NCBI RefSeq assembly: GCF_005889735.1 | Contig: NZ_VCKY01000005.1 | Coordinates: 1-64,000 of the forward strand | Origin: Nonomuraea turkmeniaca | GTDB taxonomy: Bacteria; Actinomycetota; Actinomycetes; Streptosporangiales; Streptosporangiaceae | Length of the DNA stretch: 64,000 bases | Direction: 5' to 3' | Shown here: positions 41,818-51,378 of the stretch, piece after piece | Layout of the letters: every line of letters begins with the position of its first letter | Position numbering within the stretch: the first letter of the stretch is position 1 | The notes under the pieces: model-generated | Database searches by the model: none | What the model was told of the DNA's origin: nothing | The model's input: only the letters and a program-made list of their open reading frames with translations | Position numbers and translations under genes: made by a program

Positions 41818-44805
41818 ATGGGGGACCAGCCGCAGTTCTTCTTCCGCGTGCTCGGGCCGCTACAGGTGGACCTCGACGGGGCCCCGCTCACCCTCGGCCC
41901 ACCCCAAGCCCGGGCCGTTCTGGCGCTGCTGCTCCTGCGACCGGGCGAGGTGATCTCCATGGAGGGGCTGATCGACCGGCTGTGGGAGGGACGCCCGCCG
42001 CCTTCCGCCCGCGTCCAGTTACAGGGCCTGCTCTCCGGGCTGAGGCGCGGGCTCGGCAGGAACGCCATCAAGACACGAGCTCCCGGCTACCTGCTGGAGA
42101 TCGCGCCCGGTGCCCGCGACCTCGACTATTTTCGCGAGCGAGTGTCCGCCGGGCGGCGGTTGATCGGCGCCGGCCACACCGCGGCGGGCGCGGCCACGTT
42201 ACGCGAGGCCCTGAGCGTGTGGCGAGGGGAGCCGTTCGCCGATATCGGGCTGTCCTCCGTACGGGAGGCCGCGGGCCGCATCGACGAGCTGCGGCTGGCC
42301 GCCGTCGAGGAGCGCATCGCCGCCGACCTGGCACTCGGCCGGTCGGCCGAGCTCCTCGACGAGCTGGATGCGCTGGTCGCCCGGCACCCGCTGCGCGAGA
42401 GCTTACGTGGACACCTGATGACCGCGCTGGCCCGCGCGGGACGCGCGCCGGAGGCGTTGGAGGTCTACCGCCAGGGACACCACCTGCTCGCGGAGGAGCT
42501 CGGGCTCGAACCGTCCGGGGCCCTGCGCGCGATCCATGCGGGGATCCTGCGCGCGGAGGCCGGATTGCGCCCCAGCGTCGAGGGACGGCCGTCCCGCCGG
42601 GGCGTGCCGCGCCGTCTTCCGCCGGCCCCGCCCGTCTTCATCGGCAGGGACCCGCTGGCCGCCGGGGTGGAGGAGCTGCTCACCTCCGGCGTGGACCGGA
42701 CGGCGCCGCCGATCGTCGCGGTGACCGGCGCCGGGGGAGTGGGCAAGTCCGCCTTCGCGGTCCACGTGGCGAACCTCGTACGTGACCACTATCCGGGCGG
42801 GCAGCTCTACCTCCGCCTGCACGGAACCTCCCCGAACCCCACGGATCCCGGCGCCGCGCTCGCGCGCTTTCTCCGCGCGCTGGGCATCCCGCCCGGGGAC
42901 TTGCCGCGCGGTCTCGACGAGCGGGCGGAGCTGTACCGGGATGTGGTCAGCGATCGGCGGGTGCTGGTGGTGCTCGACGACGTGGCCGACGAGAGGCAGT
43001 TGCGCCCCCTGCTGCCCGCGGACCCGCGCTGCGCCGTGCTGCTGACCAGCCGCCGCCGCCTTGCCGGGATCGAGGACGTACGTCCCGTGCCACTGGACGT
43101 CCTCAGCACCGACGAGAGTCTGGCCCTGCTGCGCGAACTCCTCGGCGACGACAGAGCCGACGCCGAACCGCAGGCGGCGGCCGAGCTCGTGGCTCACTGC
43201 GGCGGGCTCCCGTTGGCGCTGCGCGTCGCCGCTGCCCGGCTGCGGCACCGCCCGCAGACCCGACTCGCCGACCTGGCCGCCCAACTCGGCAGGGACCGCC
43301 TCGACTGGCTGGAGGCCGGCGATGTCGCGGTACGCGCCAGCATCGCCTTGAGCTACCGGCAGCTCGGCACCGGGCAGCGGCGGCTGTTTCGCAGGCTCGG
43401 CTTGCCGGCCACCCCCGAGTTCACCGGCTGGACCGCCGCCGCGCTGCTGGACGCCGGAGGTGAGGCGGCCGACCGGCTGCTCGACGACCTTGTCGAGGTC
43501 CACCTCGTCGAGCACGCGGGAAGAGGGATCACCGGCCCCCGCTACCGGCTGCACGACCTCGTCCATCTCGTCGCCCGCGAACTCGCCCTCCAGGAGGAGC
43601 CCGAGCAGGAACGGCGGGCCGCGCTGAGCAGGGTGCTGCACGGTTGGCACGATGTGGCCGCCGCCGCGGACGCCCGCCTCCCGCACTGGTACGGCCTCGA
43701 CCCTGAACCGGAACCGGAATGGCGAGTCCCTGCCACAACCCGCCAGGCCGCCGCGTCGGACCCGATGGGCTGGTTCGGTGAGGAGGCACACCTACTCGGC
43801 GCGGCCGTCCGGCAGGCAGCCGATCAGGGATTGCCGCAAGTGGCCTGGCCCCTGGCGCAACGGGCCACGACCTATCTCGACATCCGAGGACGATATGACG
43901 AGCTGACGGTGATCCTGCACGACGGCCTACGGGCCGCGGAGCAGGCGGGGGACGGCGCGGGCATCGCCTGCATGCTGGGACTGCTCACTGACGTGGAGGC
44001 CAACAAGGACCGGTTCGACACGGCATTGGCCTACGGGGAGCGGGCGTTTCTGGCCTACGCCCGGCTCGCGGCGGAAGCCCCTCCGGGGGCGGGGCCCAGG
44101 GCGGAGCTTGGCCGCGGCGGCGACCGCCCGGACGAGGCCGGGGCGGGGCAAGTGGCCGAGCGGGCTCGCGAACTCGAGGAGGCACGCCGGCGGGGCGACC
44201 CGCCGGCCGTGGGCTGGGGGGCGTACCGCCTCGTCATGACCCGGCGCGCGGCAGGCCTCCGGGGCGGCTATCACGCGCTGTTCGAGGAGGCCCGGACCGC
44301 CTTCATCGCCTGCGACGCGAAGTTGTCCGCGCTCTGGGCGATCAAGAACTCCGGTCTGGCCTACGTCAAGCAGTGGCGCTTTGACGAGGCCGTGGAGTGC
44401 CTGCGCCAGGCCAGGGCCATCATTCAGGACAGCGGACTCGACACGAACGCGTACACCGCAGGCGACATCGCCCTGGTCTACGCCACCCACGGCAGGTATG
44501 GCGAGGCCGAGGAACTGACGCGCGCGGCACTGGAGCAGGCGCGGCTCCAGGGCAGCCCATGGGCCGCGGGGAAGGCACTCGACACCCTCAGCCGGCTCGC
44601 CCGCGACCGCGGCGACCCCCAGGCGGCGCTGACGGCGGGCATCGAGGCCCTGGCCATCTGGCGGCAGGTGAACGCGCCGTCCCGCATCGCGGCCACCACC
44701 GGGGTGCTGGCCGCGATCTGCGCCGCCATGGGAGACACCGACGCCGCCGCGATCTACCGCGCGGAGAGCACCGGTGCTTCTTCCCGCCATGAGTTGCCGT
44801 GCTAA
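41818..44805 (+). CDS. AfsR/SARP-family regulator with NB-ARC ATPase and TPR domains (copy 2)
   Basis: A 995-residue tandem paralogue of the gene at 38669, alike over its whole length. The winged helix (FFRVLGPLQVDLDGAPLTLG), BTAD domain, Walker A (VTGAGGVGKSAFAVHVANLV), Walker B (DRRVLVVLDDVADERQLRPL), GLPLALRVAAARLRHRP and the TPR tail are all kept. It differs by an insertion in the TPR region (EAPPGAGPRAELGRGGDRPD) and by scattered substitutions throughout. ATG 41818 is preceded by GGAGGG. Both copies appear intact, so the pair has diverged under selection, not decayed. The DNA-recognition helix is nearly identical in both, so the two may bind similar sites but respond to different signals through the TPR domain. 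Confidence 0.9.
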   Translation: MGDQPQFFFRVLGPLQVDLDGAPLTLGPPQARAVLALLLLRPGEVISMEGLIDRLWEGRPPPSARVQLQGLLSGLRRGLGRNAIKTRAPGYLLEIAPGARDLDYFRERVSAGRRLIGAGHTAAGAATLREALSVWRGEPFADIGLSSVREAAGRIDELRLAAVEERIAADLALGRSAELLDELDALVARHPLRESLRGHLMTALARAGRAPEALEVYRQGHHLLAEELGLEPSGALRAIHAGILRAEAGLRPSVEGRPSRRGVPRRLPPAPPVFIGRDPLAAGVEELLTSGVDRTAPPIVAVTGAGGVGKSAFAVHVANLVRDHYPGGQLYLRLHGTSPNPTDPGAALARFLRALGIPPGDLPRGLDERAELYRDVVSDRRVLVVLDDVADERQLRPLLPADPRCAVLLTSRRRLAGIEDVRPVPLDVLSTDESLALLRELLGDDRADAEPQAAAELVAHCGGLPLALRVAAARLRHRPQTRLADLAAQLGRDRLDWLEAGDVAVRASIALSYRQLGTGQRRLFRRLGLPATPEFTGWTAAALLDAGGEAADRLLDDLVEVHLVEHAGRGITGPRYRLHDLVHLVARELALQEEPEQERRAALSRVLHGWHDVAAAADARLPHWYGLDPEPEPEWRVPATTRQAAASDPMGWFGEEAHLLGAAVRQAADQGLPQVAWPLAQRATTYLDIRGRYDELTVILHDGLRAAEQAGDGAGIACMLGLLTDVEANKDRFDTALAYGERAFLAYARLAAEAPPGAGPRAELGRGGDRPDEAGAGQVAERARELEEARRRGDPPAVGWGAYRLVMTRRAAGLRGGYHALFEEARTAFIACDAKLSALWAIKNSGLAYVKQWRFDEAVECLRQARAIIQDSGLDTNAYTAGDIALVYATHGRYGEAEELTRAALEQARLQGSPWAAGKALDTLSRLARDRGDPQAALTAGIEALAIWRQVNAPSRIAATTGVLAAICAAMGDTDAAAIYRAESTGASSRHELPC

Positions 44806-44932
44806 TCGACGCAGCACGATCCGGACCCTGACCACCGGGCCGGTAGGAGGCGGTCTTGGAAGCGGCTCTTCCTGCACGTCAAGCAGATGGCCGCAGCTGG
44901 GCGACGTCCAAGTCCGCTACCGCGGCCAATTC

Positions 44933-44967
44933 GGCTGGCTTGAGGACGAACTGTTCCGCAGCCAGCC
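44933..44967. terminator. Hairpin downstream of the second AfsR-like gene
   Basis: GGCTGGCT (44933-44940) and AGCCAGCC (44960-44967) form an 8-bp stem with a 19-nt loop, 128 bp after the stop of the second regulator. The 348 bp between that stop and the end of the RHS gene contain no gene I can support on either strand. Confidence 0.4.
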
Positions 44968-45062
44968 CTTGACCTCGTCTGTGGCCTGTAAGACTTCCGA
45001 CGAAGATCGCTTAGTGACGCAACGCCGGGCAGCCGACGGGTGACGTAGTACAGGCATGGGGC

Positions 45063-45149
45063 GGAGTCGGGTTCGGGCGTGATCACTGATGGTCTCCCTG
45101 TCAGCTGGGAGGCATGCACCAGCTGATATAACAGCCCGAACCCGTCTCC
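45063..45149. repeat. 87-nt nested inverted repeat just downstream of the RHS gene
   Basis: Outer arms at 45063-45078 and 45134-45149 match at 15 of 16 positions (core CGGGTTCGGGC with GCCCGAACCCG). Inside lies a second perfect stem, TCAGCTGG (45101-45108) with CCAGCTGA (45119-45126). It begins 4 bp past the RHS stop codon on the minus strand. It may be the transcription terminator of the RHS operon; the size and nesting exceed an ordinary terminator, so an RNA element or recombination site is also possible. Confidence 0.7.
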
Positions 45150-45153
45150 TGGG

Positions 45154-48100
45154 TCACATCCAGGGCTCCCGCGTCCAGACATGGCGCGATCGTCCGCCAA
45201 AGGCTTTTCCTCCGCCGAACTCGGCTGAGAGGGCGGTGTCGACGCCCAGGACAGCCGTGCCAACGGCGCTGGAGGCTCTGTCGATCTTCGTCCATTTACG
45301 GTCCGCCGCCAGGTCCCTTGGAAGTTGCCTGCGGATTCCCCTGGCAGTCAGCTTACGCGCCAAGTGGCCACTGGTTTTTTTCGTGGAACGGGACATTACG
45401 TCCTCTAAAGTGGCTAGTTTATAGCCGGATTTGTAAGCAGACCGGCCCACTTTCATCGCCTTTCCGGCCACGCCAATACCGGGAAGGGACAACAGTGTTC
45501 CTGGAATATCCCCCTGTGCGGCGTTGAATCCGACGGATATGAGGCTGAGACCTAACACCGCTACGCCTAGTCCCGGGAAGGCCAAGGACGCTATCGAGCC
45601 TATGAGGATGGCTCCGTCGAGGATTTCCTCTCTGTGCCTGTACATCCAATCACTGGCCGTCTTTACGCCTTTCGCCGTGTGATCCCATGCCTTCTTCCAC
45701 CACGGCCGCTTGACTTCCGCCTTTTTCTCCGGTGCCCGCTTGGAAACCGGCCTGGTCTTCTTCTTCATGCTGTCCCATGCCCCAGGCGTGGACCCGTGGT
45801 AATAGCAGATGTCGCCTCGGCACTTGGCGACGGGATGCCGGGCGGGAGGCGAGGACCTCCTGCCGCCGCCACCCGCCGCATCACCGTCGTGGGCCATCAT
45901 CAGACCATCAGGGTCGGAGTACGTCGGCGCGGCGTTGTTGCCGTACGCATAAGCGTTGAGGGTCTGCGGCTCGGCGGTGTCCACGAGCGGGTCCACGGAC
46001 AGGAACCGACCCAGGGCGGGGTCGTATGCACGAGCACCCAGGTGGACCAGTCCGCCAGGGTCGAGGGTGCCGTTGACGAAGCCGCGGTTCCCCGCCCAGG
46101 CGGTGGGAGGCGTGCCCCGGAGTTCCCCGAAGGGGAGGGTGCGCCGCCGCGTCACCGACAGGTTCGTGCTGGACACCGCCGCCTCGCCGGTGCTGTGGTG
46201 GTCACTGATGATCCAGGTGAGACTTGACGAGGTGCGCACGGCAATGGTGTCGCCCGCGTGGTTGTAGTAGCGGGTGGCGGTCGCCGTGCCGCCGGCTGCG
46301 GGGGTGAACACCTCGGTGTCGTCGCCGAGGTAGAGGGTCTTGCCCTGGGCGGTGCGGCGGATGAGCCGGTTGCCGTCGGCGTCGTACAGGTAGGAGTCGC
46401 CGCCCGAGGTCTTGAGCTCGCCCTCGTTGTCCCAGGTCAGCGTGGTCCCGTTGCGGGACTTGGTGTTCCCGGCGGCGTCGTGGTCGAAGGTGTCCGTACG
46501 CGTGCCGGCCGGCCCGGTGGTCTGCACCTGGGACAGCCCGTGCGGTCGTGCGCCGCCCGCGTCCGGGTAGGTGTAGGTGGCCTTGGTGTCACCGGCGGAG
46601 GCGTGGATCACCTCGCTGCGCCGGTTGCCGGTCACGTCGTAGGTGAAATCACGCCAGTACGGAGCCGGGCCGCCCAGCCCCGCCGTGGTGGGCGCGGTGG
46701 TGCAACTCCCCGTCGAAGGCGTCCAGGCTCGGGTCAGCCGCCGCAGATAGTCGTAGACGAAGCACTGGGTGTCGGCGGGCTGCCCGGTGTTCGGCGTGTC
46801 GGCGATCTTGGTCAGGTTGCCGGCGTCGTCGTAGCTGTAGTCGTAGTTGTAGACCTCGGGCTGCTCCTCGGGGACAGAGTTGGCGATCATCAGCCGGCCT
46901 GTGCGCTCATCCGTGACACGGACCTGATACACCCGCTTGCCATGCTGGCCGAGCTCGCGCATGGCCAGGTTGCCCAGCTTGTCGTAGGTGGCGGCACGGA
47001 CGTAGATCTGCTGGCCGGACAGGATGCCGGTCTGGTTGCCCACATCGTCGTAGGTGTAGGCCACCGTCTCGGCACCCAGCCCGCCGGCGGCGGGTAGGGT
47101 CGTCGACTCGACCTGCCCGCTGGCCTTGTAGGTGGTGGCGTACGAATAGGTGCCGGCCAGGCCGGTCTCGGCGACCGGGATGGTCACCTTGCCGGTCGTC
47201 TCGCGACCGGCGATGTCGTATCCGGTGACCTCGTCGATGTACTGGCTGGTGCCGTCGTAGCGGATCGACTTGGCCGGCCTGCCGATGCCGTGCGGGGCCG
47301 TGTCGAAGGTCCACTCCGCCCGCTTGGGGCCGGTCACCGACCCGTCGCGTATGGAGGTCTTGCGGCCCAGCGCGTCATAGGTGTACCCCAGCGTGACGTT
47401 CCGGGCGTCCGTGGAGGTCAGCATCTGGTCGGCGTCGTCGTAGGTCATGGTGGTGACGCCGTGGTCGGGATCCTCCTCCTTCCACTTTCGGCCGCGCTGG
47501 TCGTAGTGGTAGCGCCACACATTGCCCGCCGCGTCGGTGACGTTGTACAGCTCGTTGCGTTCGGTGTAGGAGTAGCTCGTCTTGTCGTAGGTGGCCGGGT
47601 CGTCGGAGCCGGCCGAGCCCAGGGCGTGGTACTGCCGCCTCTCCATGGTGCGCCCGAGGGCATCGGAGATCGTCATGGTGGCCGTGCCGCCGGCCGGCGG
47701 TGTGACGGTGACCCGGTCCCCGCCATAGGCAGTGGTGGTGCGCCACCGCTCGTTCCCATTGATCAGGAAGATCTCGGCGACCTCCCGCCCGGCTCCGTCG
47801 TGGACGTGGCGGGTCATCGCCGGGATCTCCGGGGTGCCGACGCTGGTGACCAGCGTCGTCGAGGGCGGCGCGTTGGACATGTCGTAGTAGGGCGTGCTGG
47901 TCCACTCCACCAGCCCCCGGGAGTCATGGACGGTGTCGCTGACGACCCGCCCGCCGCCCGGCGCCTGGACCTGGATCTGCCGCTCGCGCAGCAGCCCGTC
48001 GTACAAGGTGATGCTGGTCTTGTACGCATCGCCGTTCGGCAGCATCATCTGGCTGGTCACAGCCGACGGAGCGGTGCTCCGAATGGCGTAGGAGAACTGC

Positions 48101-51100
48101 AGGCCGGGGGTCTTGGTAGTTCGCGGCCGGTCTGGCGTCCAAACCTTCAGCAGGCGGCCGAGCCCGTCGTAGACCATCTCGCTGACCGCGTCGTTGGCAT
48201 CCACCGTCTTGACCGGCAGTTGCCAGGCTGGAGCGTTGGTCACGGTGGTCTTGTGGCCGGCCGGGTTGGTGGTGACCACCTGGGTGACCGGTCCGGCCAG
48301 CGCCGGGGTGTAGGCCGTCGTGGTCTTCCGGTTCAACGCGTCATAGGACTCGATCACCCGGCCGGCGGCGTCGTAGACGGTCCTTTCGGTGGTCACGTAC
48401 CCGGGGGTGGAGCCGTTCCACGAGGCCAGCTCCTCGGTCTTGACCGGGTTTCCCCTGGTCGGCGGCGTGCCCCAGGCCGCGTTCAGGTCGTCGTAGTGGA
48501 TCCGCTGGTCCGACAGCACATCGCCGGGGCGGGCCGGGGTGGCCGAGCACCTGACCCCGACGGTCTCCACGCGCTTGACCGCGTCGAGAATCCAGGCGGT
48601 GGCGTTGCGGGCGTATTCGGTCCGCTCGCAGGTGTCGTCGGCCGCGGTTGCCTCGTCGCCCAGCTCGTCGACCTGCGTGGGTAGACCCTCGGTGTTGTAG
48701 GAGGTGTCGGTTCTGGTCCAGCGGACTCGCCCGGAGGACAGTGGCGTGCGGGTCCGGGTCGTGGCCGTCCTGGTCATCCAGGACGTCAGCGGGCCATACG
48801 TCGCTATAGGTCCGCGCCGCCACGGGGTGTGGATCTTCCCGGATACGACCGCCCCGTTCACGCCGTTGTACGTGATCTCTTCGCGGAGGAACCCGTTGTA
48901 GGACTCGTGGTCCTCGATGGTTCCGTCCTGAGAGTCGGTCACGACCACGTTCCTGACGCCTGACGGCTGTTTGTCCCCGTTCATCCCGCGCAGATAGAGG
49001 TACTCGGTGACGGACTGGGTGCCGGACTCGAGGCCCTGGCGCACCCGGACCTTGCTGTAGCCGCGGAACTGCCCCCACGTGCGCTTCTTGGCCGGCACGA
49101 GCTGGCTGTCGTCGTAGTGCCAGGCAGGGGCGTCCAGATAGTCATAGTTGGTCTGCTCGTGCTCGAATCCGCCGGTGTTGTCGTAGACGTCTACCCGGGT
49201 CACCACCCGCTTGTGGAACCAGTCAAGCGTCGGGTCCTCACCGTCGGGCGCGTAATACTGCGGGAAGCACCGCTTGGTGTTGGCGTGCGGGGCCGGCAGG
49301 CCGGTGCGGGTGCACTCGTCGCCCGAGTATTCCGGCGAGATCTGCGCGCCGGACTCGGTGGTGATGGTGTCGATCCGCCATCGGGCCAGTTCGGAACGCC
49401 CGTCCGCGGGCCCGTCCACCCGGTTGGCCAGGGCGTCCTGGCCGGGGTCGAACACCACCTCCGGCTCGGACACCTCGCCGCCTCCCGCGCTGGTGACCTT
49501 GCCGGTGTGGGTGAGGCCGCGCAGCCACATCGGCTTACCCTCACCGGTGCCCGCATCCAGGTACTCCTGGCGCAGCGTGTACCAGTCCACGTCGCTGTAG
49601 CCCGACCCGTTGTAAACCTGGGTGCGGATCCGCGACAGCCGCTTCTGCGTCCAGAACGTCACCGACACCTTGTCCGTGCACGGCGAGGCCTTGCAGTACT
49701 GGTCCCACGGGGTGTCCGGCCAGGACGCCGGATGGTCGGCGTCGCAGGTCGCGCCCGGCGCGCACCGGTCGGCCACGTCGAACACCACCCGCCCGGCGGC
49801 CGGTGCCGTGGAGCCGACACGGGTGCCGTAGTCGATACGTGACAACCAGCCGCCGCGGGTGTAGGTGGTGCGCTTGGCCACATCGCCCTCGCGGCCGTAG
49901 GCGCCGGTCTCCTTGCCGTAGAAATACTCCATCGTGTTGCCGTGCGGGTCCACGACGTGGTCGACGTTCCACCGCCACGCCTGGGAGCAGTCCGAATCGG
50001 CGAAGGCCGACGCGTGGCACGGCTCGCCGGCGTGGTTGCCGTACACCGGCCCGGTCCACACCGCCTCCGAGGCGGTTTGTTTGCCGAAGAAGTACTGGGT
50101 GCCGTCGGGCGTGGTGACCTTCCAGTGTTCCCCGTCGTCGTCCCCGTTGCTCGCGCCGGTGAGCCGCTCGACCCGCCACCCTTCGTCGGATGCCCCGTGC
50201 CAGGTGCCGTCACTGCCCTTGACCAGCTCGGTGGCCTGCCCGTTCAGTGACAAGGTGGCGTTGTCGTCGAACCAGCACTGGTCGCCGCCGTACACGCTCT
50301 TGTTGTTCGGATCCTGTCCGCCCACGGCATCCTTGTCGTCGCCGCAGCCTCGGTACTGCCGTTCGATGTAGCCGGGCCACAGGCCCCATCCGTCGCCCAC
50401 CCAGGAGCCCTGCGTGTTAGCTGCGGCGGAGCGGCCGTCCACGCTGCCCGAGGAGTACGACAGCGCCAGCTCCGGCTCCAGCCCTCCTGGGGCCTGCGGG
50501 ACCTCGATCGGGTAGTTCCAGGAGAAGTCGCCGGTCTGCTGGGACACCTGCCAGGTGCCGGCCGGTGACAACGACGTGGCACGGTAGTCGCCGTTGTCCC
50601 CGGCCGGGCCGGCCGCCGCGGCCAGCACCGTCGGCGTCTGGTCGGCGGCCAGCGGCACGGTTGCGGTCAACCGGCCCTGCTGGATGTGGTTGGCCGTCTT
50701 CAGCGGGGTGGCCTGGGTGCAGCCTGGGGCGTCGGGTGTGGTCAGCGCGCAGGCGGGGACCTGCATGAGGCGCAGCCGGGAGGCCCAGTCGCCGCCGTAG
50801 GCATCGGCGATAGAGGAGTAATCCACCTCCACCTGGAGGCTGCCGGCCTGGGCTGCCGCCTGGCCGCCATCGGACTCTTGGGCGGCCTCGGTGCGGGCCA
50901 CCGACAGCAGCATTCCGTCCAGGTCGGCCGCCTGGGCGGCGGCCCGGTCATACACCTGCACCGCGACGCGGCCGGGCGCCTGGTGCGCCGCCGAAGCGTC
51001 AGCGGTCCCCGGCCGGCCGGCGGGAACGGCGACCGACACCGGCAGGTCTCCGGCGCGGACCAGACCGCTGTGCTCCTCGGTGGCCCGGCCGTGCTGGGCA

Positions 51101-51378
51101 GCGGCGGCCGCCGGGCCCGGCTCGACCGTGGCCTGGGCGGATTTCGGCCAGGCGATCTTCGGCTCTCCCCGTACGACATGGTCGTCGGCGGTCCATGACG
51201 GGCGGTCCGCCGGATGGACGGGCCGCACCGCGTACCCCTTGACCTGGGGCGCCTTGGGCGCCGTCCACTCCGGCGCGGCTGTGGCGGGCACCTGGCCCGC
51301 CAGCGGCACAGTCACCACGGCCACCACCACTGTGCAGATGGCGTTGCGCGCCCATAAGGGCAGCTTGATCACGTTCAT
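45154..51378 (-). CDS. RHS-repeat protein with variable C-terminal tip (candidate polymorphic toxin)
   Basis: A 2074-residue secreted protein starting at ATG 51378, overlapping the stop of the LamG gene by 4 bp. The signal peptide is WARNAICTVVVAVVTVPLAG. The N-terminal third has the actinomycete SpvB-like region (EPELALSYSSGSVDGRSAAA, GDGWGLWPGYIERQYRGCGD). YD/RHS repeats fill the middle (YDALGRKTSIRDG, YDDVGNQTGILSG). The RHS core ends AYDPALGRFLSVDPLVDTAE, then YSDPDGLMM. After that, about 248 residues form the tip: a Lys-rich basic stretch (WDSMKKKTRPVSKRAPEKKA), a long hydrophobic segment (GAILIGSIASLAFPGLGVAV), and a basic C-terminal domain (HLARKLTARGIRRQLPRDLA). I do not recognise the tip. 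No immunity gene follows. Confidence 0.88.
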   Translation of the reverse strand: MNVIKLPLWARNAICTVVVAVVTVPLAGQVPATAAPEWTAPKAPQVKGYAVRPVHPADRPSWTADDHVVRGEPKIAWPKSAQATVEPGPAAAAAQHGRATEEHSGLVRAGDLPVSVAVPAGRPGTADASAAHQAPGRVAVQVYDRAAAQAADLDGMLLSVARTEAAQESDGGQAAAQAGSLQVEVDYSSIADAYGGDWASRLRLMQVPACALTTPDAPGCTQATPLKTANHIQQGRLTATVPLAADQTPTVLAAAAGPAGDNGDYRATSLSPAGTWQVSQQTGDFSWNYPIEVPQAPGGLEPELALSYSSGSVDGRSAAANTQGSWVGDGWGLWPGYIERQYRGCGDDKDAVGGQDPNNKSVYGGDQCWFDDNATLSLNGQATELVKGSDGTWHGASDEGWRVERLTGASNGDDDGEHWKVTTPDGTQYFFGKQTASEAVWTGPVYGNHAGEPCHASAFADSDCSQAWRWNVDHVVDPHGNTMEYFYGKETGAYGREGDVAKRTTYTRGGWLSRIDYGTRVGSTAPAAGRVVFDVADRCAPGATCDADHPASWPDTPWDQYCKASPCTDKVSVTFWTQKRLSRIRTQVYNGSGYSDVDWYTLRQEYLDAGTGEGKPMWLRGLTHTGKVTSAGGGEVSEPEVVFDPGQDALANRVDGPADGRSELARWRIDTITTESGAQISPEYSGDECTRTGLPAPHANTKRCFPQYYAPDGEDPTLDWFHKRVVTRVDVYDNTGGFEHEQTNYDYLDAPAWHYDDSQLVPAKKRTWGQFRGYSKVRVRQGLESGTQSVTEYLYLRGMNGDKQPSGVRNVVVTDSQDGTIEDHESYNGFLREEITYNGVNGAVVSGKIHTPWRRGPIATYGPLTSWMTRTATTRTRTPLSSGRVRWTRTDTSYNTEGLPTQVDELGDEATAADDTCERTEYARNATAWILDAVKRVETVGVRCSATPARPGDVLSDQRIHYDDLNAAWGTPPTRGNPVKTEELASWNGSTPGYVTTERTVYDAAGRVIESYDALNRKTTTAYTPALAGPVTQVVTTNPAGHKTTVTNAPAWQLPVKTVDANDAVSEMVYDGLGRLLKVWTPDRPRTTKTPGLQFSYAIRSTAPSAVTSQMMLPNGDAYKTSITLYDGLLRERQIQVQAPGGGRVVSDTVHDSRGLVEWTSTPYYDMSNAPPSTTLVTSVGTPEIPAMTRHVHDGAGREVAEIFLINGNERWRTTTAYGGDRVTVTPPAGGTATMTISDALGRTMERRQYHALGSAGSDDPATYDKTSYSYTERNELYNVTDAAGNVWRYHYDQRGRKWKEEDPDHGVTTMTYDDADQMLTSTDARNVTLGYTYDALGRKTSIRDGSVTGPKRAEWTFDTAPHGIGRPAKSIRYDGTSQYIDEVTGYDIAGRETTGKVTIPVAETGLAGTYSYATTYKASGQVESTTLPAAGGLGAETVAYTYDDVGNQTGILSGQQIYVRAATYDKLGNLAMRELGQHGKRVYQVRVTDERTGRLMIANSVPEEQPEVYNYDYSYDDAGNLTKIADTPNTGQPADTQCFVYDYLRRLTRAWTPSTGSCTTAPTTAGLGGPAPYWRDFTYDVTGNRRSEVIHASAGDTKATYTYPDAGGARPHGLSQVQTTGPAGTRTDTFDHDAAGNTKSRNGTTLTWDNEGELKTSGGDSYLYDADGNRLIRRTAQGKTLYLGDDTEVFTPAAGGTATATRYYNHAGDTIAVRTSSSLTWIISDHHSTGEAAVSSTNLSVTRRRTLPFGELRGTPPTAWAGNRGFVNGTLDPGGLVHLGARAYDPALGRFLSVDPLVDTAEPQTLNAYAYGNNAAPTYSDPDGLMMAHDGDAAGGGGRRSSPPARHPVAKCRGDICYYHGSTPGAWDSMKKKTRPVSKRAPEKKAEVKRPWWKKAWDHTAKGVKTASDWMYRHREEILDGAILIGSIASLAFPGLGVAVLGLSLISVGFNAAQGDIPGTLLSLPGIGVAGKAMKVGRSAYKSGYKLATLEDVMSRSTKKTSGHLARKLTARGIRRQLPRDLAADRKWTKIDRASSAVGTAVLGVDTALSAEFGGGKAFGGRSRHVWTREPWM

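Noticed and set aside
44806-45062. Possible immunity gene downstream of the RHS tip
   Set aside because: Small frames on both strands lack ribosome binding sites and protein-like composition.
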